64,000 nucleotides of DNA from NCBI RefSeq assembly GCF_001877035.1, contig NZ_CP015756.1:3091001-3155000 (forward strand), read 5' to 3'. The stretch is from Clostridium estertheticum subsp. estertheticum (lineage in GTDB: Bacteria; Bacillota; Clostridia; Clostridiales; Clostridiaceae). The notes beneath the pieces were generated by a model that searched no databases, was not told the DNA's origin, and saw only the letters and a program-made list of their open reading frames with translations. Position numbers and translations under genes: made by a program. Below are positions 53,904 to 63,386 of the stretch, one piece after another. The first letter of the stretch is position 1, and every line of letters begins with the position of its first letter.

Positions 53904-54015
53904 AATTCTACCTCATTCCCCTGTAATATAATTGTAATATTTAACTTACTTTTAGTAAAGTTTTATCTTTCGATAAGTCTTATAGAAAAATAAGCTCTTA
54001 CCGAAAGGGAATCTC

Positions 54016-54417
54016 TTATCTTTCAATAAGTTTACCAATATCAATTAATGTGACTATTCTATCCTTAAAGTTTATTATTCCTTTAATATAGGCTTTATCT
54101 TTATCAGTTTCAATCTTTTCAATTAAATCTGTTTCAATTTCTAATACTTCATCAACTTGGTCTACAGTTACTCCAACAGACTCTTCTTTTAGATTTAAAA
54201 TAATAATATTTTCTTGTTCTATGCTGCCTTTTTCAATATCTAAAAGGAGATTAATATCTAAAAGGGAAATTATATTACCTCTTAGATTAATTAGTCCCTT
54301 TATGTATGCAGCAGATTTAGGTACATTTGTGATTTCCATCATATCATTAATGCTTTGAACACTTGATGCTTCAACCGCAAATTGTTCCTCATTAACCTTA
54401 AATACAATTACTTGCAT
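54016..54417 (-). CDS. cheW: Chemotaxis coupling protein CheW
   Basis: The 133-residue protein has the CheW SH3-like fold: FKVNEEQFAVEASSVQSIND, KSAAYIKGLINLRGNIISLL and IKGIINFKDRIVTLIDIG. It links receptors to CheA. A second CheW is encoded at 59.9 kb in the same operon. This copy sits between cheY and fliM. Confidence 0.92.
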   Translation of the reverse strand: MQVIVFKVNEEQFAVEASSVQSINDMMEITNVPKSAAYIKGLINLRGNIISLLDINLLLDIEKGSIEQENIIILNLKEESVGVTVDQVDEVLEIETDLIEKIETDKDKAYIKGIINFKDRIVTLIDIGKLIER

Positions 54418-54429
54418 AACTCTCCCCCT

Positions 54430-54789
54430 TTAACCTAAAACTTTTTTTATTGCCTCAAGTACTCTATCTGATTGGAATGGTTTAACTATAAAATCTCTTG
54501 CACCAGCTTTTATTGCATCCATAACCATAGTCTGTTGGCCCATTGCACTACACATAATTACTTTTGCTGCTGGATCAAATGCTTTAATTGCTTTAACAGC
54601 TTCTATTCCATCCATTTCAGGCATAGTAATATCCATAGTAACAATATCTGGTTTTTCTGCCTTATATAATTCTACACCCTTTAGTCCATTACTTGCTTCT
54701 CCTACAATTTCAAATCCGTTTTTCTCCAATATATCTTTTATCATCATTCTCATAAACGCAGCGTCATCAACAATTAATACTCTAGCCAT
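54430..54789 (-). CDS. cheY: Chemotaxis response regulator CheY
   Basis: At 119 residues, a single receiver domain. Acid pocket D8/D9 (IVDDAAFMR), phosphorylation site D53 (TMDITMPEMDG), the Ser of MCSAMGQQ and the Lys of VKPFQ are all present. CheY-P binds FliM/FliY to change rotation. It lies between cheC and cheW, both of which affect its phosphorylation state. Confidence 0.96.
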   Translation of the reverse strand: MARVLIVDDAAFMRMMIKDILEKNGFEIVGEASNGLKGVELYKAEKPDIVTMDITMPEMDGIEAVKAIKAFDPAAKVIMCSAMGQQTMVMDAIKAGARDFIVKPFQSDRVLEAIKKVLG

Positions 54790-54805
54790 TTTATAATACC
54801 TCCAA

Positions 54806-55405
54806 TTAGTTTACACCTAGTGAATTTAATATTTTTTCAAGCGATCCGGGCATTGGTATATAATAAAAATGCCCTCTTATTTTTTCATTTTCCTGTAAAA
54901 AGTTTGTTTCTAAATCAAGTACATACTCATCAAATTGACCCGCTTCAATAAAGGTCGTTGAGAGTATTGCTGCCATCATATCTAGTGCTACTGCTGGCAC
55001 GGAAGGCCTAACCTCAAGTTTCGTAAGTTCTGCTATTGCATTCATGAAAGAACTTGAAATAATATTTCCAATCTCACAGAGTGCTGAGTTTCCAATCTCT
55101 GTTATTTGCTGCTGCTCTTTTCCTACAAGCCCTGATATAATTCTTAGAGCAACATCCTTTTCCAAAGTAAACAATATATTACCCGGTATATCTCCAAGTA
55201 CTCGCACAACAACACCAATTACTACTACTTCGACGTCTATACTTGAAAAGATATCATCAAATGGAATAATATTTACTGCTGGCACGCTCATATCTACTTT
55301 TTCATTCAGTAACTCTGATAAAGCAGTCGCTGCATTGCCTGCACCAATATTCCCCACTTCCTGTAGAACATCAAGCTGCATAGGAGTAAGCTCAGAATAA
55401 TCCAT
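54806..55405 (-). CDS. cheC: CheY-P phosphatase CheC
   Basis: The 199-residue protein has two CheC repeats, each with the E-N pair of the phosphatase active site: LQEVGNIGAGNAATALSELL and LCEIGNIISSSFMNAIAELT. CheC dephosphorylates CheY-P and interacts with CheD, which is encoded 4 kb upstream in the same operon, giving an adaptation feedback loop. Confidence 0.95.
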   Translation of the reverse strand: MDYSELTPMQLDVLQEVGNIGAGNAATALSELLNEKVDMSVPAVNIIPFDDIFSSIDVEVVVIGVVVRVLGDIPGNILFTLEKDVALRIISGLVGKEQQQITEIGNSALCEIGNIISSSFMNAIAELTKLEVRPSVPAVALDMMAAILSTTFIEAGQFDEYVLDLETNFLQENEKIRGHFYYIPMPGSLEKILNSLGVN

Positions 55406-55417
55406 ATTATGTCCTCC

Positions 55418-57460
55418 TTAGACTAAAGCCGCAACATCAAGTATCAATGTAACAAGTCCATCTCCTAAAATTGTTGCTCCTATATATTCTTTTATTCCAT
55501 GTAATGTTTGCCCTAATGGCTTTATTACAATTTCTTGTTGTCCTAGAAGTGAATCCACTAAAAGGCCTACAGTTTTCTCTCCGACTTTTACAATGACAAT
55601 ATATCTCTTTGTAATTTCAATATTTTTTATTTCCATTTTTTCATTTACTCTTACAAGTGGAATTACACTATCATTGTATACAATAACTTCTTTATTATTA
55701 GTCTTCTTAATTAACTCTACCTTATAATCTATTACTCTATCAATATATCCAAGAGAGATAGCCATAGTTTCATTACCAACTTTTACTAGTAATGCCTGGA
55801 TTATTTGTAGTGTCAATGGTAATCTTATAATAAAAGATGTACCTTTGTCAATCTCACTTATCGCATCTACAGTTCCACCAAGTGCAGCAATTTTAGTTTT
55901 GACAACATCCATACCCACTCCGCGCCCAGATATATCAGTTACTTTGTCATTAGTACTAAATCCTTGTGCAAAAATCAAATTTTTTACATCAGCATCTGTC
56001 ATGCCCTCAGTATTTATACCAGATTCATTTGCTTTTACCTTTATTCTCTCTACGTCCAGGCCTGCACCATCGTCTTCAACCTTTATAATTGCTTTAGTAC
56101 CTTCAGCATAAGCTATAAGCTTAATTGTACCAACTGGACTCTTTCCTTTAGCAATTCGCACGCTACTAGGCTCAACACCGTGATCTGCTGCATTACGAAG
56201 CAAATGAAGTAATGGTTCCCCTATTTCATCAATAACTGTCCTATCAAGTTCTGTCTCCTGTCCTTGAATTACAAGTTCCATATCTTTATTAAGATTTTTT
56301 GATATATCGCGAATCATCCTTGGAAATCTATTAAATACTACTTCAAGTGGCAACATTCTAATCTTCATTACCAAATCTTGAAGCTCAGACGTAGCTCTAG
56401 CTACTTGTTCTAAAGTTTCATTTAAATCAGTTAGTTTATGAACGCTACTTATTTGTTCTAGTCTTGTTCTATGAATTACAAGTTCTGATACCATATTCAT
56501 AAATTTATCTAGTCTATCTAGTTCAACTCTAACAGATTGATGCGCTTTTTTATGAGCTACAACTTCCTTCTTGTCTTTGTTTTTACCCTCTACCATAGGC
56601 TTGCTTTTCACTTCTTCTATTTTAGCCTCAGTAGCCTTTTCAATCCCTTTAACTTCCACTAATTTATCAGATAGAGTAGCCGCAGTGCTGTCAATGTCAA
56701 CATCCTCCACATTTGCTTTTTCTACTTCAGATATATTGAGTAAAATATCAGTAACTTCATCTTTTTCCTTATTAGTTATATAAATTAAATTTATTTCAAA
56801 TTCAAAATTCTCATCTTCTAAATCCTCAGCTCCTGGTACCGATTTTATTATCTCTCCGTATTCTTCTAAGCTCTTAAAAATGAGAAATGCCCTAGCTGCT
56901 TTTAATAGCGTATTTTCACTTATCAAAATCTTTATGTCAAATGCGTTATACATTTTTTCTTTTGCTTGTTTTATGACATCAATATCATATTCATTAAGAC
57001 TTACTCTCTCACCCATATCTTCGTTACTAGTGTTTTGTGGCGTATTTTCAATTTTCTCTTCTTGGGCTTTTGGATTTTCACCACTCTCAGCCATTTCAAG
57101 TAAATCCTTTAATATCTCGTCTATTGAAATATCTTCTGAAATATCTTCTGAAATATTATTCACCATTTTTTCTAAAGTGTCAAGACACCTAAATAGAACA
57201 GTTACAACTTTTTCGTTTACCTTAAGTTTGCCCTCACGAAATTCTGATAAGATATTCTCCATGTTGTGGGTTAATTCAGCCATTTGACTAAAACCCATGG
57301 TTGCTGCCATTCCCTTTATAGTATGAGCTACCCTAAATATTTCATTTAACTTGTCTATATCTTCTGGGTTTTGTTCAAGCTCAAGAAGCGACTCATTCAA
57401 TGTTTGTAAATTTTCCATAGACTCTTCTAAGAACATTGACATATATTGTGATGTATCCAT
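55418..57460 (-). CDS. cheA: Chemotaxis histidine kinase CheA
   Basis: The 680-residue kinase has all domains: HPt with His46 (FRVAHTIKGMAATMGF), a CheY/CheB-binding P2 (FDIKILISENTLLKAARAFL), dimerisation helices (HQSVRVELDRLDKFMNMVSE), an HATPase with HLLRNAADHGVE, VEDDGAGLD and FSTNDKVTDISGRGVGMDVV, and a C-terminal CheW domain. It phosphorylates CheY and CheB. A long Glu/Lys linker lies between P2 and the dimerisation domain. Confidence 0.97.
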   Translation of the reverse strand: MDTSQYMSMFLEESMENLQTLNESLLELEQNPEDIDKLNEIFRVAHTIKGMAATMGFSQMAELTHNMENILSEFREGKLKVNEKVVTVLFRCLDTLEKMVNNISEDISEDISIDEILKDLLEMAESGENPKAQEEKIENTPQNTSNEDMGERVSLNEYDIDVIKQAKEKMYNAFDIKILISENTLLKAARAFLIFKSLEEYGEIIKSVPGAEDLEDENFEFEINLIYITNKEKDEVTDILLNISEVEKANVEDVDIDSTAATLSDKLVEVKGIEKATEAKIEEVKSKPMVEGKNKDKKEVVAHKKAHQSVRVELDRLDKFMNMVSELVIHRTRLEQISSVHKLTDLNETLEQVARATSELQDLVMKIRMLPLEVVFNRFPRMIRDISKNLNKDMELVIQGQETELDRTVIDEIGEPLLHLLRNAADHGVEPSSVRIAKGKSPVGTIKLIAYAEGTKAIIKVEDDGAGLDVERIKVKANESGINTEGMTDADVKNLIFAQGFSTNDKVTDISGRGVGMDVVKTKIAALGGTVDAISEIDKGTSFIIRLPLTLQIIQALLVKVGNETMAISLGYIDRVIDYKVELIKKTNNKEVIVYNDSVIPLVRVNEKMEIKNIEITKRYIVIVKVGEKTVGLLVDSLLGQQEIVIKPLGQTLHGIKEYIGATILGDGLVTLILDVAALV

Positions 57461-57495
57461 TTTATCCCCCTCATTATTTCTTAATGCTTGTCCAC

Positions 57496-58260
57496 CTATA
57501 ATTTTTTATAGATAAATGTGGATGCTTTTTCAAATCCATACTCTTTATAATTATATATACTTTCAGTTGCACCTACAAATAATAAACCACCTTTTTTTAA
57601 TGAATCACTTATTTTTTTATATATTTTATCCTTAATATCTTGATTAAAATAAATAACTACATTTCTGCACACTACTAAATCAAAATTATTATCAAAATTA
57701 TCTAAAATAAGATCATGTTTCTTAAATTCAACCATTTTTTTAATTTGAGGACTAATTATGTATTTGTCCCCATTAACTACAAAATATTTGTCCATAAATT
57801 GTTTGGGAACATTTTTAACTTCTGAATAAACATACTCTCCATTTTTCGCTTTTTGAAGTATTGTACTATCGATGTCTGTAGCTATAATTTTATGATTTCC
57901 GCGAGAATTTAAATTATCTACAATCATAGCTAGTGAATAAGGCTCAGCTCCAATAGAACATGCTGCACTCCAAATTTTAAGTCCTGAATTATATGGGAGT
58001 TCTGACTTAATCTTTTTTGAAAGTTCATCAAATATTTCAGGATTTCTAAAAAATTCTGTTACATTTATTGTTATAAAATCTAAGAACTTCTGTTTTTGAG
58101 CGGGATCTTTTTTAAGTAAACTAATATATTCCTCTACGGAACTAACTCCCACTCTTGACATTAAGCTCAAAATTCGTCTGTGCAACTGATTAGATTTATA
58201 CGCTGACAAATCTATACTATATTCTTTTAAGACCCAATGCTGAAATTCTATTAAATCCAT
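57496..58260 (-). CDS. cheR: Chemoreceptor methyltransferase CheR
   Basis: At 254 residues, CheR has an all-helical N-terminal domain (YKSNQLHRRILSLMSRVGVS) and a SAM-binding domain: FFRNPEIFDELSKKIKSELP, IWSAACSIGAEPYSLAMIVD, NVVIYFNQDIK. It methylates glutamates on chemoreceptors. It lies directly before cheA and 10 bases after cheB. Confidence 0.96.
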   Translation of the reverse strand: MDLIEFQHWVLKEYSIDLSAYKSNQLHRRILSLMSRVGVSSVEEYISLLKKDPAQKQKFLDFITINVTEFFRNPEIFDELSKKIKSELPYNSGLKIWSAACSIGAEPYSLAMIVDNLNSRGNHKIIATDIDSTILQKAKNGEYVYSEVKNVPKQFMDKYFVVNGDKYIISPQIKKMVEFKKHDLILDNFDNNFDLVVCRNVVIYFNQDIKDKIYKKISDSLKKGGLLFVGATESIYNYKEYGFEKASTFIYKKL

Positions 58261-58270
58261 TAGCGTTTGC

Positions 58271-59341
58271 TCATCTCCTCATTACAACCCTATTTATTTC
58301 CTGCGCAATATTTTCTAGCGGTACAACTTCATCGACTTTACCAGTTTCAAAAGCCGCCTTTGGCATGCCATATATGGTGCAGGTAGATTCATGTTCTGCC
58401 ATAGTAATTCCGCCATTGTCTTTAATAGTTGCGGTACCTATTGCACCATCGCGTCCCATTCCCGTAAGTATAACGCTTAAAAGTCTGGAACCATAGACTG
58501 CTGTTGCTGATATAAATAGCTTATCTACCGCAGGCCTAACCCCCCAGATAGTTGGTTCAATATTTAAATGTATTTTCTTATCACGGCCTACCTCCATATG
58601 ATATCCACCAGGCGCAATATAAACTACATTTTTTTGGATTAAATCACCATCAGAGGCTTCAACAACTTTTAATTTACTATTTAAATTAAGCCTTTGTGCA
58701 AAAGCCTTTGTAAAACCAGTTGGCATATGTTGCACTACTAAAACTGGTACTCCTATATTATCGGGCAATACTGTTATTACTTTATATAATGCTTTAGGAC
58801 CACCAGTAGATGCTCCAATAACCACGGCCTCAACGGTTGGAACTGCTACCTTTAACGGTCTCTCTATAGCATTACTAGATACTACTTTATTTATAATATT
58901 TTTTTTTTCAAAAGTCGTGGTAGTTCTGCTTTCACTTTGCATATAAGCTAATTTTATTTTTTGGACCAATTCATCTTTAACTTTATTTACATCTAATGAT
59001 ATTGCTCCAGAGGGTTTTGCAATAAAATCAAAAGCTCCTAGTCCAAGGCACTGCATAGTTAACTCTGTACTAGCCTTAGAACTGTTGCTAAGCATTATAG
59101 CTTGTACATTTTTGTTAACTGCTTTTAATCTCTTTAGCGTCGTTATACCATCCATATGCGGCATTTCAATATCCAAAGTTATTACGTCAGGTAGCAATCG
59201 TTCTATTTTTGATAATAATTCTTCACCATTTCTTGCTGTACCTATAACTTCCATTTCTGCTTCAGCATTAATCATATCAGAAATTATTTTTCTCATTAAT
59301 GCTGAATCATCTACTACAAAAACTTTTATCTTCTTAACCAT
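58271..59341 (-). CDS. cheB: Chemoreceptor methylesterase/deamidase CheB
   Basis: The 356-residue protein joins a receiver domain (D11, D12, phosphorylation site D57 in TLDIEMPHMDG, Lys109) and a methylesterase domain. The catalytic triad is visible: Ser178 in GASTGG, His205 in VVQHMP and Asp298 in GMGRDG. CheB-P removes receptor methyl groups, opposing CheR. Confidence 0.96.
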   Translation of the reverse strand: MVKKIKVFVVDDSALMRKIISDMINAEAEMEVIGTARNGEELLSKIERLLPDVITLDIEMPHMDGITTLKRLKAVNKNVQAIMLSNSSKASTELTMQCLGLGAFDFIAKPSGAISLDVNKVKDELVQKIKLAYMQSESRTTTTFEKKNIINKVVSSNAIERPLKVAVPTVEAVVIGASTGGPKALYKVITVLPDNIGVPVLVVQHMPTGFTKAFAQRLNLNSKLKVVEASDGDLIQKNVVYIAPGGYHMEVGRDKKIHLNIEPTIWGVRPAVDKLFISATAVYGSRLLSVILTGMGRDGAIGTATIKDNGGITMAEHESTCTIYGMPKAAFETGKVDEVVPLENIAQEINRVVMRR

Positions 59342-59384
59342 TATATATCACCCTTTACTTTTGTTTAAATCATCTCCTGGGTCA

Positions 59385-59873
59385 TTAAATCTCCACGGTT
59401 CCCATTCCTACAGTCCTAATAGACAGTAGACCATTAGTTGTATCAAATATTAAAGTTCTGCCTTTATTACCACCGATGTCTTCCGCGAGTAGCGGGATAG
59501 ATAGCATTTTTAGAGCATTTTTCACTGCTATACTATTTCGATTACCAATATCCATAATTATACTTTTATCAGAAAAATTAAACATTGATGCTCCACCTGC
59601 TATTTTAGCCCGCATATTGCATAACTTCGCACCTTTACTAATCATTTTAGTAACTAAAATAGGTATAGCCAAATCTGCAAACTTTATTTCATTTGTTATT
59701 TTATTAAACTGACTACTGTCTGGAAGCATTATGTGTGCTAGTCCTGCAATTCCTATATATTTATCAAAAATTGCAATACCCACACAAGATCCAAGCCCAA
59801 CAGTTATTAATTTATCTGGTGAAAGTACTACATTCAAATCTGCAATTCCTACCTTTATCTCATTATATTCCAT
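59385..59873 (-). CDS. cheD: Chemoreceptor glutamine deamidase CheD
   Basis: At 162 residues, CheD has its catalytic Cys30 (GLGSCVGIAIFD) and His47 (GLAHIMLP), and the Thr and IGGRN-type elements (AKIAGGASMFN, IGNRNSIAVKNALK). CheD deamidates receptor glutamines and stimulates CheC. It starts 15 bases after the upstream cheW. Confidence 0.95.
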   Translation of the reverse strand: MEYNEIKVGIADLNVVLSPDKLITVGLGSCVGIAIFDKYIGIAGLAHIMLPDSSQFNKITNEIKFADLAIPILVTKMISKGAKLCNMRAKIAGGASMFNFSDKSIIMDIGNRNSIAVKNALKMLSIPLLAEDIGGNKGRTLIFDTTNGLLSIRTVGMGTVEI

Positions 59874-59887
59874 AATTACACCCTATT

Positions 59888-60337
59888 TTATAATATTTGT
59901 GTTTTTTCTTCATCAGTCAATATAGCTGAAATGTTTAAATATATAATTATTTTACCATCTATTTTAATAAGCCCTTTAATGTATCTTTTAGATATTCCCG
60001 TAATTAACTCTGGTGAATCTTCTATATTATCCTTACCTACAGCTTTAACTTCTGATACAAAATCAACTATTATGCCTATCTTACTCTCCTTTTGTTTTGT
60101 AACTATTATTTTAGAATCCTTGCCAATTTCAGATGCTTCTAGATCAAATCTTTTGGTTAATGTTATAACCGGTAAAATGCTATCTTCATAATTTATTACA
60201 CCCTCAACAAATTGTGGTGAATCTGGTACTTTAGTTGACTTTTCATATTCGAGTATTCGCTCTACTTCTAAAATACTTGTAGCATACTGTTCCCCATTTA
60301 CACTGAAAACAAGTACCTTAATATCTTCCTGCTTCAT
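59888..60337 (-). CDS. cheW: CheW-like coupling protein (second copy)
   Basis: The 149-residue protein is a single CheW domain (FSVNGEQYATSILEVERILE, FVEGVINYEDSILPVITLTK, YIKGLIKIDGKIIIYLNI). It differs clearly from the copy at 54.0 kb. As it lies at the head of the operon, before cheD, it could serve as the main coupling protein or as a CheV-less specialised partner. GGAGGAG precedes the ATG. Confidence 0.88.
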   Translation of the reverse strand: MKQEDIKVLVFSVNGEQYATSILEVERILEYEKSTKVPDSPQFVEGVINYEDSILPVITLTKRFDLEASEIGKDSKIIVTKQKESKIGIIVDFVSEVKAVGKDNIEDSPELITGISKRYIKGLIKIDGKIIIYLNISAILTDEEKTQIL

Positions 60338-60348
60338 GTTTACTCCTC

Positions 60349-62331
60349 CTACCCTTGTAATTTCTCAACTATTAATTCCCTATCCTTATCTATAAATGCA
60401 TGAACATTTTTGCTAAGAACATCAAGGACATATTCTCTTTCTCCTATAATAAATCTAGTGTTAGGGTAAGCAACATCTGCCCATATATGCCCATTTTTTT
60501 CTACAATAAGTTTTGTCGATACTCCCCCTAAACCTCCAACTACTTTGCATTTGATTTCTTTCCCCGCTTTTATAACTCCCCCACGAGCCAAGCCTTTATC
60601 CTGCTGGAATAATATACTACCGCTTGCTACAAGCTCTGAAACATATTCACCTTTGCCAGTAAAAATAATATTACCCGAGCTCTTAATTGTTGAGTCTTGT
60701 GAGTAATCTAATACTACATCCACTGGAAGCTTTAAATTCATTTCCATTTTTTCAATTTTATTTTCTATAATTGTCACAACATCATTTAATTCCTCGAAAT
60801 CAACAATATTAAGAGGTGCAAGATTTAGTATTTTATGTTTTATTATAAGTACTAATTCATCTTCATCATTTTCTAATTCTGTTATTCTTTTAACTACTTT
60901 AATTGCAGTTTGAGGAAGCTTTTTAAATTTACTTTCAAGTAATATTTTAATAAGTTCTCCATCACTACTATTTTTCCTTATAAGATTTATCCCTTTCACT
61001 TGCCTTACGGATGCTATTAATTTTAACATGTCATCTTTCATACTCTTTATATCATTTAAAAATTCTAAATTTAATACATCTTCTTTTCCAGATGAAATGT
61101 TTGAATGAATTACATTACCCTTAATCACAACATCACCAGAAGCTTTAATCTCAGCTTCCGCTACATTATTTTTTATCAAAATAGAATTACCTGATTCTAC
61201 TTTCATACCTTCACGTACACTTCCGCTTATAACTATATCACCAACAAATTGAATATTCCCTGTTTTTAATTCTACATCCCCATTTACTTCATAAGTTTTA
61301 TAAACGAAAAAGGTACTTCCCCTAAGCGATGGTCTACCTTTACTAGTTGCAGTAACCGTAAACTCATCTGTAAGTTCACACCCTTCTCCTACACCCAGTG
61401 TTAATGTTTTAGAATTTTTACATTTTAAAACCTTACCATTAATATCTATTCCATCTTCTCCACTTTTACCACGATGAAGGACAGCTAAGACCTGTCCTTT
61501 TTCTACGCCTTCTACCGTTCCTATAGCTTTGTAGTCAATAACCTCATCATTGTTATAATCCTTATGACCGCCATCATACTTTACTTCTAGTCTATCATCT
61601 ATTGCATCTATTACTTTCTTCCCCTTTGCAATAATCAACTGGGAAACTTCATCTTCTTTTGAACATTTTATAACAACCATTTTCAAAATACCATATTTAA
61701 TTTTATTGCTTAATAACTCATTGTTAATTTCTGCCTCTGTAAATTTTGGTGGCATATTTTTTTCTTTTACTTCAGACTCTATTAATACTGAATTTTTAGG
61801 TAGACTATCTTTTAATTTATAGGTCACCTTAGGTTTATACTTTATACTGATATAAGCTTCCATATTGTCTGGGCTTGTGCTTAAATCTAAATTGCGACTT
61901 GCTTCATCTTCTTTTAGAAATACTTCAATAATATCTTCTTTTTTCACATTAGCGCGGTGAGTTACTTTTTCTCCGTTTACAGTTAGTGTAATATTATTAG
62001 CATTAGAAATTACAGCCGGTTCACCGCCATCAAAAGGATTTTTTACTATGATTTCACCATTTTTAATTTCTATAGTTCCATCTTTTTCATTATGAGTATC
62101 TGTTTTAATATCATCTTTTTGAGCAAAGTCTAATTTTAGACTTCCTTCATCAGTCATCCCATCTATAGAATCGATAGAAATTATAACATGTTTCTTAAAT
62201 AAACCTCTTTTCTCCTCAAGTATTGAATATTTAATTAGTTCTTTCGAAACGCCTAAACTAAGACTTGCATTTTTTAAACACTCCTTAACATTAGATCCTT
62301 CAAATTTTTGAAGTTCTGGCCTATCATCCAC
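60349..62331 (-). CDS. FapA-family (DUF342) protein
   Basis: The 660-residue protein starts at a GTG behind GAGGTGG. It opens with a Jag-N-like segment (FEGSNVKECLKNASLSLGVS, then IKYSILEEKRGLF), has an N-terminal barrel domain, and a long beta-helix-like region of DUF342/FapA type (GDVVIKGNVIHSNISSG, GNIIFTGKGEYVSELVASGS). A coiled-coil insert lies around residues 430-540. Such proteins ('flagellar assembly protein A') occur next to flagellar or chemotaxis operons. The molecular role is not established. Confidence 0.85.
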   Translation of the reverse strand: MDDRPELQKFEGSNVKECLKNASLSLGVSKELIKYSILEEKRGLFKKHVIISIDSIDGMTDEGSLKLDFAQKDDIKTDTHNEKDGTIEIKNGEIIVKNPFDGGEPAVISNANNITLTVNGEKVTHRANVKKEDIIEVFLKEDEASRNLDLSTSPDNMEAYISIKYKPKVTYKLKDSLPKNSVLIESEVKEKNMPPKFTEAEINNELLSNKIKYGILKMVVIKCSKEDEVSQLIIAKGKKVIDAIDDRLEVKYDGGHKDYNNDEVIDYKAIGTVEGVEKGQVLAVLHRGKSGEDGIDINGKVLKCKNSKTLTLGVGEGCELTDEFTVTATSKGRPSLRGSTFFVYKTYEVNGDVELKTGNIQFVGDIVISGSVREGMKVESGNSILIKNNVAEAEIKASGDVVIKGNVIHSNISSGKEDVLNLEFLNDIKSMKDDMLKLIASVRQVKGINLIRKNSSDGELIKILLESKFKKLPQTAIKVVKRITELENDEDELVLIIKHKILNLAPLNIVDFEELNDVVTIIENKIEKMEMNLKLPVDVVLDYSQDSTIKSSGNIIFTGKGEYVSELVASGSILFQQDKGLARGGVIKAGKEIKCKVVGGLGGVSTKLIVEKNGHIWADVAYPNTRFIIGEREYVLDVLSKNVHAFIDKDRELIVEKLQG

Positions 62332-62399
62332 TTATACCACCTCTTCCTATATAGAAATTATGCAATAATCATTCTGTGGTATCCCACTCATCTTAATGT

Positions 62400-62419
62400 T
62401 TTATTTATTTATTTATTTA
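62400..62419. repeat. Tetranucleotide repeat (TTTA) x5 at a gene end
   Basis: Five TTTA units span the stop codon of the aminotransferase gene and 9 bases beyond. Unit loss or gain would change only the last residues and the stop position, so it is probably neutral. Confidence 0.7.
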
Positions 62420-63290
62420 TCGTTCTATTCGAAATAAACTTTACAAATTTCTGTTTATTCTCTTTTAATTCATCATCGAACCCCACCATTATTGCTTTTA
62501 TTATTGAATTTTCTGATGAATTAAAAGAAAATCCATCCACACTTTCTATTGGAAGAACCTTAGGTGATGTCCCTGAAATAAACAAACCATTATATGATTT
62601 AAGGTCCTTTTCAAAAACATCTTGCTCTATAAATTTTATATTTAATTTTTCACAAGTTTTTATAATAAATTGTCTTGTAATTCCAGGTAATACATTCATA
62701 ACTCTCGAGGTTACAACTGTAGTTCCTTTTACCATAAAAATATTTGATTTACTACCCTCTGTAATATATCCAGCATTATCAATTAAGATTGCTTCATAAA
62801 CATTTTCACCCTTTATTTTCAAATTTACATTTTCACGAAATTCATTATTAATAACCTTCGCATTAGGATTACTTCTCTCACCATGATAAGTAATAGTTTT
62901 TACGCCCTCTGTGTATTGATTTTTTGTTGGATATGAATGTTTCACAAAATATACTAAAAACTTTTCATTAGACCCTTTATTATAAAGGTTTTCATCATGT
63001 GGATTATAGTTTATAACTAATTTTAAATTTCCATCTTTTACTTTATTGTGACTTATTAATTTAATAACTCCATCTATAATTTCATTTCTGGTAATAGTCA
63101 AGCTGTATTTCATAATTTTCGCAGAATTTTCAAGACGGCTTAAGTGTTCCATAAAAAATATTGGAATTCCATCACTTACTCTTATAACCTCATATAATGA
63201 TTTTCCAGCATCACTACTATAACTATCAAATTCTTCACTGCTCTTAAGTTCATCCCCAAATAAAAAATACATTTCTGTACACTTGTCCAT
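62409..63290 (-). CDS. Class IV aminotransferase / aminodeoxychorismate lyase-like
   Basis: The ATG at 63290, seven bases after GGGAGGAG, gives 293 residues. An earlier in-frame ATG at 63347 has no ribosome binding site. Fold type IV motifs are present: FFMEHLSRLENSAKIM, NPNAKVINNEFRENV with the likely PLP lysine, EGSKSNIFMV and LPGITRQFI. Members are PabC or branched-chain/D-amino acid aminotransferases. PabC-like is a fair guess but substrate cannot be read. It is probably unrelated to motility. Confidence 0.8.
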   Translation of the reverse strand: MDKCTEMYFLFGDELKSSEEFDSYSSDAGKSLYEVIRVSDGIPIFFMEHLSRLENSAKIMKYSLTITRNEIIDGVIKLISHNKVKDGNLKLVINYNPHDENLYNKGSNEKFLVYFVKHSYPTKNQYTEGVKTITYHGERSNPNAKVINNEFRENVNLKIKGENVYEAILIDNAGYITEGSKSNIFMVKGTTVVTSRVMNVLPGITRQFIIKTCEKLNIKFIEQDVFEKDLKSYNGLFISGTSPKVLPIESVDGFSFNSSENSIIKAIMVGFDDELKENKQKFVKFISNRTINK

Positions 63291-63386
63291 ATCAATACTC
63301 CTCCCTATTTTAAAGATATAACAATTAATATTTGTCATATCTTCCATGTTTATATTTTTATTATACTTTATATCTTATAAATAATC

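Noticed and set aside
62409-63347. Longer aminotransferase start at 63347
   Set aside because: No ribosome binding site there, while GGGAGGAG sits exactly before the ATG at 63290, and the fold begins with MYFLFGDELK.
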